DNA of 9,219 bases from positions 1 through 9,219 of the forward strand of contig JAGPGE010000189.1 in NCBI GenBank assembly GCA_018056145.1. The letters run 5' to 3'. This document shows positions 1 through 5,183 of the stretch, piece by piece; positions within the stretch are counted from its first letter, which is position 1; each line of letters begins with the position of its first letter. The translations under genes and the position numbers were made by a program. The notes beneath the pieces were generated by a model. It worked only from the letters and a program-made list of their open reading frames with translations, was not told where the DNA came from and made no database searches. Origin of the DNA: Armatimonadota bacterium (GTDB lineage Bacteria > Armatimonadota > Zipacnadia > Zipacnadales > JABUFB01).

Positions 1-88
1 GATGGGCGGTGAGACGAATGTCACTGTGACCGCTGGCCAGGGGGCGCAGGCGGACATAACCGTTCAGGGAATGATGGGTGGCGGGTAA
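1..88 (+). CDS. C-terminal end of a protein with a carboxypeptidase-regulatory-like tail (partial)
   Basis: The reading frame beginning at base 2 is open from the left edge to a TAA at 86-88 and gives 28 residues ending in 'QADITVQGMMGGG'. The alternating pattern 'ETNVTVTAGQGAQADITV' looks like the last strands of a carboxypeptidase-regulatory-like (CarboxypepD_reg-like) beta-sandwich, where a 'v.V.aGq...v.i.l' strand pair commonly closes the domain. Too little is present to name the protein. Such domains usually sit in large secreted or surface proteins, which fits the exported proteins around it. The Gly/Met tail after the domain is low in complexity. A GC-rich hairpin lies 45 bases downstream. 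The frame choice is supported by the sensible peptide and by the hairpin after the stop; the family assignment is inference from one short motif. Confidence 0.5.
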   Translation, partial: MGGETNVTVTAGQGAQADITVQGMMGGG

Positions 89-132
89 CAGGCTCTCGCC
101 GGAACGCCGGAGCGGCTATTGGACCTATTCAG

Positions 133-164
133 GGGCGGGGACGGGCCCTAGATCGTCCCCACCC
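133..164 (+). terminator. GC-rich hairpin, possible terminator of the upstream gene
   Basis: GGGGACG (137-143) pairs perfectly with CGTCCCC (154-160) across a 10-base loop. The stem continues after one C/A mismatch with GGG (133-135) pairing CCC (162-164). It lies between the stop at 86-88 and the ribosome binding site at 176-184. There is no T-tract after it, so intrinsic termination is uncertain. It could instead be a transcript-stabilising or attenuating structure in the leader of the next gene. Confidence 0.4.
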
Positions 165-175
165 GGAGCCAATGC

Positions 176-184
176 AGGAGGTGA
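176..184 (+). promoter_or_regulatory. Strong Shine-Dalgarno for the STN-domain gene
   Basis: AGGAGGTGA at 176-184 is a full-length match to the anti-Shine-Dalgarno sequence and ends 9 bases before the ATG at 194. It decides between two in-frame ATGs: the one at 194 is well spaced, while the one at 206 would be 21 bases away. Confidence 0.8.
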
Positions 185-193
185 CACGCCGCC

Positions 194-1282
194 ATGGGCG
201 CACACATGCTGCGGTTTGCGGTAACAGCGGCGCTAGTGGCATGTATGGCAGACTCCGGCGCATGGTGCCAGTCTGTCGATGTTCTCCCACCAAACGGTTT
301 TCCCGTTCACGCGTTGCTCTGGCCGCCGGACGTCGTTCCCGCGCGCGCACTTCTCGATGCAGAGGTGTCGATCGACGCCACAGGCACTGTCGTTGACATC
401 GTCGCGCGGATCGCAGAAAGCGCGGAGCGCGACTGGATGTTGAGCGTCGCCCCCGGCGCGGAACTACGCGAAGCCCGTTTGACGGCTAACGCGGAGCCGG
501 TATGGACTGTCCTTGACAGACTGCACGATGCCTTCGGCTATGACTGGGGCGTAGTGGAGTCCACCATCGTCTGCTGGCCTGCCATGCTTCCGGCCCAGGA
601 GCGCGGGGAACCGGCGCCCGAACCGATGCCCGAACAGGCGGCAGGCGACGTAGGGAAGCCCATGCGTTTCGCCACGCCAGTTGATGTGTCCCAGGCCTTG
701 GCTGGTGCGCGAGAAGCCGGCGCGCTGGCCGGATCGGTGGTCTTTCCCCACCCTGAGCTGGCGCCATGGCGGGTTGCGGGGTATCTGTCCGCCCCTGACA
801 ACCGGCGGTTCCTCGGGGCGTTCGCAGGGGCATTGGGCGCGACCGGCGACTATGCCGGAGTCTTCCTGCGACTTACTCTCGGCTCGTATCGACGCCTCGA
901 CGCAGCGATGCGGCTCATAGACGCGAGACCGGAGCTGTCCGGTCTCTCGGGCGAGGAACTCAGGTTGGGGTTCAGGAACGCTGTCGTTCCGCTGTTCTGC
1001 GCCCAACAATGGGCCATACTGCGCAGTCGGGGCTTCGTGGCCGAGATAGCGTTCCGTGAACTCCCGGATGAGGTCGCGGCTATGGTCGTGGCGAAGGTGC
1101 GCGAGGAATCCGGAAAGCGCCCACTCTCGTTCGAACCCGACTGGGGGCGCGCGCCTGAGATCAAGGTCACGGGCTGGCACAACTCGGGATGGCGCCGGAC
1201 CGAAGCTGCATGGGTCCCGGTGCCGAGTCTGGCGGTGGTCGTCAATGTACCGTCGACGAACGGCGTGCTCCGCGGCCTCTAG
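194..1282 (+). CDS. Exported protein with STN/secretin-N0-like domain
   Basis: This encodes 362 residues. A signal peptide is visible at about residues 1-25 (hydrophobic stretch RFAVTAALVACMA), predicting export. Residues 55-130 look like an STN/secretin N0-type fold: a 'vSIDA.g.vvDIVARIAE...' strand-helix, then 'REARLTANAEPVWTVLDRLHDAFGYDW', then a closing strand ending at 'STIVCW'. This is the small domain found at the N-terminus of secretins and some TonB-system proteins. A Pro/Glu-rich linker (about 132-148) leads to a C-terminal part of about 210 residues that I do not recognise. That part shows no secretin barrel signature, so the protein is not itself a secretin. It starts at ATG 194 behind a strong ribosome binding site. 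The last 38 bases overlap the proposed start of the pseudopilin gene, which suggests translational coupling and possibly a role with pilin-type or type II secretion parts. Export is well supported, the domain call is moderate, and the function is unknown. Confidence 0.8.
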   Translation: MGAHMLRFAVTAALVACMADSGAWCQSVDVLPPNGFPVHALLWPPDVVPARALLDAEVSIDATGTVVDIVARIAESAERDWMLSVAPGAELREARLTANAEPVWTVLDRLHDAFGYDWGVVESTIVCWPAMLPAQERGEPAPEPMPEQAAGDVGKPMRFATPVDVSQALAGAREAGALAGSVVFPHPELAPWRVAGYLSAPDNRRFLGAFAGALGATGDYAGVFLRLTLGSYRRLDAAMRLIDARPELSGLSGEELRLGFRNAVVPLFCAQQWAILRSRGFVAEIAFRELPDEVAAMVVAKVREESGKRPLSFEPDWGRAPEIKVTGWHNSGWRRTEAAWVPVPSLAVVVNVPSTNGVLRGL

Positions 1283-1898
1283 CAGGCGCCTGCGCGGACG
1301 CGCGGCTTTCATGCTGATCGAGTTGCTGGTGGTCATCGCCATCATCAGTGTGCTGGCCGCGCTGTTGTTTCCTGTGTTCAGCGCCGCGCGCGCCAAGGCC
1401 CGGCAGGCGACCTGCGCCTCGAACATCCGCCAGGTGGGCGTCTCGCTGTTCATGTACGCGGACGACTGGGACGGCATGCTGCCCCCGGCGACCACCAAGA
1501 TGCCCGGCGGGCGCTTTTCCACGGAGTGGCAGGGGCAACTGGATATCGTCTGGTGGGACCTGGTGTACCCCTACCTGCGCAACGAGAGGGTGCTGTACTG
1601 TCCCGATGCGCCGCCGTACCTGCCCACCTACCGCGTGAACAGCGAGATGACCTTCGTGACCCCGGGGGCCCTTGATGCCTGCATGGACCCGTCCCGCACT
1701 CTCATGCTTCTGGACGGACAGGTGCCGAACGAGGAAGGCGAGCGCTTGAACATCCCCGCACTCGGAGCTGCCGCTCACCCCCTGATAGATGAGTGCATGT
1801 ACCACCACGGGAAGTGCCAGGTCTGCTTTGCTGACGGCCATGTGAAGCTGCTGTCCATGGCGCAGTTGGAGGACCCGTCTCTGTGGAGCATAGACTGA
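1245..1898 (+). CDS. H-X9-DG type prepilin-like protein (pseudopilin)
   Basis: From ATG 1245 this gives 217 residues. A basic leader of 21 residues (MYRRRTACSAASSRRLRGRAA) precedes the type IV pilin-like signal F22-M-L-I-E26, with the conserved Glu at +5, and a hydrophobic helix at 22-43. The globular part carries the 'ARAKARQATCASNIRQVG' and 'MYADDWDGMLPP' segments typical of this family. Near the end lies the H-X9-DG motif (H187, then D197-G198, in 'HHGKCQVCFADGHVKLL'). Such proteins are cleaved by prepilin peptidase and assembled into pseudopili or surface fibres, and they are greatly expanded in Armatimonadota and planctomycete-like bacteria. The residue before the cut is Ala rather than the usual Gly, and +2 is Met rather than Thr. 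Start choice: ATG 1245 gives a plausible leader but overlaps the previous gene and has only a weak GGCGGTGG upstream. ATG 1311 would remove the leader and cut site. The family is very clear; the exact start is less so. Confidence 0.88.
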   Translation: MYRRRTACSAASSRRLRGRAAFMLIELLVVIAIISVLAALLFPVFSAARAKARQATCASNIRQVGVSLFMYADDWDGMLPPATTKMPGGRFSTEWQGQLDIVWWDLVYPYLRNERVLYCPDAPPYLPTYRVNSEMTFVTPGALDACMDPSRTLMLLDGQVPNEEGERLNIPALGAAAHPLIDECMYHHGKCQVCFADGHVKLLSMAQLEDPSLWSID

Positions 1899-1930
1899 TG
1901 CCCGCACGCCGCGACTGATCGCGAGGCGGT

Positions 1931-1959
1931 TTGACAGGTAACTTGGGCAATGCTATAGT
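1931..1959 (+). promoter_or_regulatory. Near-consensus sigma70-type promoter for the BY-kinase gene
   Basis: TTGACA at 1931-1936 is a perfect -35 box. It is followed by a 17-base spacer and TATAGT at 1954-1959, one mismatch from the TATAAT -10 box. Transcription would begin at about 1966, giving a leader of about 100 nt before the start at 2065. The promoter lies 32 bases after the pseudopilin stop, so the kinase gene is probably its own transcription unit. The position also argues against a start at ATG 1975, which would leave only about 9 nt of untranslated RNA and no ribosome binding site. Confidence 0.75.
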
Positions 1960-2064
1960 ACACGTGCCCGGGGTGTGCGCTGCTGGTCGTTCAATGACCG
2001 ACGTGCGGGCGTTCTACTGCATACCTGTCCGCAGGTTCGAACCACCGACGGGGAAGCTCACAGC

Positions 2065-4194
2065 ATGCAAAGCAATACGCCCCGTTTTGACGTACGGGAC
2101 TACTTCCGCATCGCTCAGAAGCGGAAGTGGTTTATCATCCTCGTAGGTCTGGCCGCCATGCTCATCGGCGGCCTGTATGCTATCAGCTACCCCAAGAGTT
2201 ACCGCGCCACCGCCCTGATTCTCGTGCAGCAGCGCCAGGCCGGCGTTGTCTGGCTGACCCCGTCCGATGGCAGGGGGCGCGGCGGCGGGGACGAGGGCAC
2301 CATCGCGCTGGAAACCCAGGCGAGCATGATCATGGGGAACCAGTTGGCGGAGAGGGTCGCGGCGGCGCTCAAGGAAAAGCGCTCCGGTGAACGGGTTCTA
2401 ACCGACGCCCAGGAAGTTCAGTCGTCTCTCACGGCCTCCACGATGCAGCCTGACCGGATCCGCATCGAGGCGGAGTCGCCCATCGAGCGCAATGCGATCG
2501 CTTTCGCGAAGGAAGCCGCTGACCAGTTCGTGATCATGAACACCGAGTTCAAGCGCGCCCAGGACCGTAAGGCGCGCGAATACCTGGAGGAGCAGCTCGA
2601 GCGGACCCAGGAAGGCCTTGCGCAGATCTCGGATCAGATCATGGAGTTCCAGAACCGGACCGGCGTCTACACGGACGATGCCGGGGCCGCGTCGGCCGTG
2701 GAAGCGATGAACCGGTACCAGGCCGCGCGCGCTGATGCATTGGCCGAACTCGCCGCGGTTGAGGCGCAACTGCAGCTTGCCGAGAGCATGCTGTCCCGCG
2801 CGAAAGCCGGGCGGAGCAAGACCCAGACCGTCCCGAACCCCACGGTGAGTGTCCTGCAGAATCAGCTGATCACTGCCGAGGTGACTCTGGCCGAACTCAG
2901 GACCCGTTACACCGATTCCCACCCCGCGATCAGCGAAACGAAGGCTCGCGTCACGGCCCTAAAGGACCAGATCAAGACCACCCCGCCGACCATTGAGGTC
3001 CCGTATGGCATGGTGGGGACGGAGTCCGCGACGCTCGCGGAACGCCGCGATGCTCTCCTCGCCCAGCGCGTGGAACTCCAGGCGCGGATCCGGGCCATCG
3101 AGAACGTGGAGCGTCAGGTGAACGCGCAGGCAGCGGGGATCCCGGCGAAACAGGCGGCGCTCAGCCAACTCCGGGCGCGGAGTGACCTCCTGCGGCAGAC
3201 ACACGAGCGGATTCTCGAGGAACTGGAGAACCGGCGCCTCTCGGAAGAGGCGAAGAGCGGAACTGCGATGGTGTTCGACAGCCCGACGCGCGCCGTCAGC
3301 ACCAGCCCGTCTGTGAGTCGCGGCCTCCTGTTCGCCGGCGTCCTTGGTCTGGTGGCCGGTATCGCGCTGGCCCTGGTGCTGGAGGCCTTGGACGATACGG
3401 TTCACACGCCGGAGGATATCACGCGCGAGATCGACATCAACTTCCTCGGCATGGTTCCCCTGCTGGACACGGGAGTCAACGAGCTGATCACCGTCTCGGC
3501 GCCGAAGAGTCCACCAGCCGAAGCGTACCGGACCTTACGGTCCAATATCAACTTCGGGCTGCTTGAGGACCCGGCGAGCATGTTCCTGATCACCAGCGCG
3601 GGCAGCGGTGAGGGCAAGACCGTCACGGCGTCCAATATCGCGGTGGTGTTCGCCCAGGCGGGACAGAGCGTTATCGTTGTGGATACTGACCTGCGTCGGC
3701 CCACTTTGCACCGGCTGCTTCACGGGGATTCCTCGCGCGGCCTAACGAATATCCTCGTGGGTGAAGCGAGCATCGAAGACGTACTGCAGGACACCCATGT
3801 TGAGGGCCTGAAACTCATTTCCAGCGGTCCGCTTCCGCCCAACCCCGCGGAGATGCTGGACTCCGACCCCATGCGGCGATTGATCCAGGACCTCAAGGAG
3901 TACGCCGACATCGTCATATTCGACTCTCCGCCCGCGATCGTTCTCACGGACGCGGTGGTTCTGTCGTCCAAGGTCGAGCGGACGATCCTGGTCGCGGAGG
4001 CCGGGCAGGTCACGAAGGAAGCCTTCGGCGAGGCCGTGCGGCTCATCCGGAATGCTCGCGGCAACCTGCTCGGTGTGGTGCTGAACAAGCTGCGCCTGAG
4101 CGCCAGCGACTACTACTATTACTACTATTATTACGACTACAGTCACGAGAACCCGCGGGTGATCGCTCCTCCGGGGGCCGACACCGAGGTGTGA
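2065..4194 (+). CDS. Wzc-like polysaccharide co-polymerase with BY-kinase domain
   Basis: This 709-residue inner-membrane protein should control chain length and export of a surface polysaccharide and autophosphorylate on tyrosine. Order: TM1 (about 22-41) within a Wzz-type domain; a periplasmic coiled-coil region (about 140-395); TM2 (about 420-440); then the cytoplasmic kinase. The kinase shows the EX2RX2R oligomerisation motif (E486, R489, R492), Walker A G513-S-G-E-G-K518-T519, Walker A' VVDTDLRRP with D540 and D542, and Walker B IVIFDSPP with D620. The tail has eight consecutive Tyr (683-690), Asp, then Tyr692, serving as the likely phosphorylation cluster. Kinase and co-polymerase parts are fused, as in proteobacterial Wzc, rather than split as in Firmicutes. 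The start at ATG 2065 is behind GGGGAAG (2050-2056, 8 bases away). The frame is open further upstream to ATG 1975, but those 30 residues look untranslated given the promoter. No phosphatase, flippase or glycosyltransferase gene is in the window. Confidence 0.94.
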   Translation: MQSNTPRFDVRDYFRIAQKRKWFIILVGLAAMLIGGLYAISYPKSYRATALILVQQRQAGVVWLTPSDGRGRGGGDEGTIALETQASMIMGNQLAERVAAALKEKRSGERVLTDAQEVQSSLTASTMQPDRIRIEAESPIERNAIAFAKEAADQFVIMNTEFKRAQDRKAREYLEEQLERTQEGLAQISDQIMEFQNRTGVYTDDAGAASAVEAMNRYQAARADALAELAAVEAQLQLAESMLSRAKAGRSKTQTVPNPTVSVLQNQLITAEVTLAELRTRYTDSHPAISETKARVTALKDQIKTTPPTIEVPYGMVGTESATLAERRDALLAQRVELQARIRAIENVERQVNAQAAGIPAKQAALSQLRARSDLLRQTHERILEELENRRLSEEAKSGTAMVFDSPTRAVSTSPSVSRGLLFAGVLGLVAGIALALVLEALDDTVHTPEDITREIDINFLGMVPLLDTGVNELITVSAPKSPPAEAYRTLRSNINFGLLEDPASMFLITSAGSGEGKTVTASNIAVVFAQAGQSVIVVDTDLRRPTLHRLLHGDSSRGLTNILVGEASIEDVLQDTHVEGLKLISSGPLPPNPAEMLDSDPMRRLIQDLKEYADIVIFDSPPAIVLTDAVVLSSKVERTILVAEAGQVTKEAFGEAVRLIRNARGNLLGVVLNKLRLSASDYYYYYYYYDYSHENPRVIAPPGADTEV
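4111..4140 (+). repeat. TAY triplet run encoding the polytyrosine tail
   Basis: Eight consecutive tyrosine codons (4111-4134, a mix of TAC and TAT), one GAC, then a further TAC (4138-4140) lie inside the BY-kinase gene. The mixed codons make this an imperfect triplet repeat. That suggests selection for tyrosine rather than pure repeat slippage, although copy number could still vary. Confidence 0.9.
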
Positions 4195-4235
4195 TCCCCT
4201 GGCCCGGCAGCCACGGTGCGGCGTCGAGACCAACC

Positions 4236-4272
4236 AGCTGCGGTCGGCTCCTGAAGGGAGTCGGCCGCAGTT
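4236..4272 (+). terminator. Long hairpin after the BY-kinase gene, likely terminator
   Basis: CTGCGGTCGGCTCC (4238-4251) pairs with GGAGTCGGCCGCAG (4257-4270) over all 14 positions, with two G-U wobbles and a 5-base loop TGAAG. Two more pairs (4236-4237 with 4271-4272, A-T and G-T) extend it to 16. It sits 41 bases after the kinase stop and 12 bases before the next ribosome binding site. Only TT follows the stem, so it is a weak match to the classic U-tract form but a strong RNA structure. It probably separates the two transcription units, or attenuates read-through between them. Confidence 0.6.
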
Positions 4273-4294
4273 CGCGCATCTGGCAGGAGCCACG

Positions 4295-5125
4295 ATGATC
4301 GTCCCGTCGGCAAGGGCATTGGCGCTTGCAGCAATCATTGTCTGCGCTTGCGGTCTGCACGCCGCCGACCGCGAGGCAGCCGTGACGCTTGACCCGGCCG
4401 GCCATTCCTGGCAGGTGGTTCTCACCGGCGGCGAGTACGACCATGCCGGGCATCTGCGGAATGCGGGCGTTTGCGTGCGGAGCCTGTGCGGCGAGACTGT
4501 CTGGTCTGAGTTCCCCTCGTCTCTCCACCCGTGGATGGTGCGCTCGGGAAGGTTTGCCGGGCAGCCGGTGGTGCTTGTCGGCGTGCGCAAGCCCGCGATC
4601 TTCGACCCTGTGGAGCGCGCGCGACCGTTTCTCTACTCGGTGGAGCTTGGCGGCGATGGGCTGCGGAAGGTCTGGCTGGGGACCAGCCTGTCGCGGCCAT
4701 TCGAGAATGCCGACTTTGGGGACCTGGACGGGCAGGACGAAGACGAACTGATGGCGGTCGAACGCACCTTTGCCGGCGGCTGGGAACTGGCGGCTTACCG
4801 TTGGCGGGGTTTCGGGGTCGAGGGCATTGCCCGCTCGCAGGCAATCTTGCGGCCCGAAGGCCTGCGCTGCGCGGATGTCTGGCCAGGAGCCGGGGAAGAG
4901 GCTGTCGTCCTGCGCCGGGACGGGCCGCGATGGCGCTTCGAAGCCTTCGCGCTGGTCGCAGACGATCTCGTTCCGGCCTGCACAGTGGTGGCAACCGTGA
5001 CACGTGGTGACGTGGGTTGGGAACTGGTGGCCGGTGGCGGCGGGAAGCCGGGAGGGGTGCGTCTCTCACGGCCGGGGTTCAGCCGCGAGCTGTCTTTCCG
5101 TCCGATTACGAACGGGCAGAATTGA
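4295..5125 (+). CDS. Secreted protein with an FG-GAP/VCBS-like motif, function unknown
   Basis: This encodes 276 residues. The N-terminus (residues 1-23, core ALALAAIIVCACG) is a signal peptide. Cys19 in 'VCAC' is a poor lipobox, so a lipoprotein is possible but not favoured. The centre holds 'FGDLDGQDEDELMAV' (141-155), an Asp-rich loop (D143, D145, D148, D150) like the calcium-binding 'D.DGDG..EL' of FG-GAP/VCBS repeats. The preceding 'KVWLGTSLSRPFENAD' and the following 'WELAAYRWRGFG' read like successive propeller strands. I see only one good copy of the motif, so a full seven-bladed propeller is unlikely at this length. The start at ATG 4295 has AGGAG (4285-4289) 5 bases upstream. A hairpin before it and a terminator-like hairpin straight after its stop suggest a single-gene unit, though read-through from the kinase gene is possible. 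The biological role is unknown. Confidence 0.8.
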   Translation: MIVPSARALALAAIIVCACGLHAADREAAVTLDPAGHSWQVVLTGGEYDHAGHLRNAGVCVRSLCGETVWSEFPSSLHPWMVRSGRFAGQPVVLVGVRKPAIFDPVERARPFLYSVELGGDGLRKVWLGTSLSRPFENADFGDLDGQDEDELMAVERTFAGGWELAAYRWRGFGVEGIARSQAILRPEGLRCADVWPGAGEEAVVLRRDGPRWRFEAFALVADDLVPACTVVATVTRGDVGWELVAGGGGKPGGVRLSRPGFSRELSFRPITNGQN

Positions 5126-5157
5126 GCGACGCCCCGCCTGTTCTGTTGGGGCGTCGC
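5126..5157. terminator. Perfect hairpin between convergent genes, likely bidirectional terminator
   Basis: GCGACGCCCC (5126-5135) and GGGGCGTCGC (5148-5157) form a perfect 10-bp stem with a 12-base loop. The left arm begins at the base right after the TGA stop (5123-5125) of the upstream gene. The convergent DUF3160 gene ends at 5184, so this one structure lies downstream of both genes. There is no long T-tract on either side: GTGTATGG follows on the plus strand and TCAATT on the minus strand. That is common in high-GC genomes. It is probably a shared terminator. Confidence 0.7.
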
Positions 5158-5183
5158 GTGTATGGGGTGATTGGCCAGCGGGT

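Noticed and set aside
464..1522. A 352-codon open frame on the minus strand across the STN-domain and pseudopilin genes
   Set aside because: It runs antisense across two real genes; the peptide is rich in Arg, Pro and Gly with no recognisable domain.
1311..1898. Pseudopilin starting at ATG 1311 (MLIELL...)
   Set aside because: This start would delete the basic leader and the Phe at +1 of the prepilin signal, leaving nothing for the peptidase to cut.
1910..1923. CGCGA-CTGA-TCGCG mini-hairpin after the pseudopilin stop
   Set aside because: A 5-bp stem with no T-tract is too weak to call a terminator in GC-rich DNA.
2030..2046. GCAGGTTCGAACC resembling a tRNA T-arm or an attachment site in a tRNA
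   Set aside because: The sequence after the TTCGAAC core does not pair to close a 5-bp T-stem, and no acceptor, D or anticodon arms are found upstream. It is just a 10-bp palindrome.
1975..2064. A 30-residue N-terminal extension of the BY-kinase from ATG 1975
   Set aside because: It has no ribosome binding site and lies about 9 nt from the predicted transcription start. The peptide (MRCWSFNDRRAG...) is unlike the family, and ATG 2065 gives the expected short cytoplasmic N-terminus.
3742..4590. A 282-codon minus-strand open frame over the end of the kinase gene
   Set aside because: It is antisense to the kinase domain. Its hydrophobic Val/Ile run is only the reverse complement of the polytyrosine codons, not a real membrane helix.
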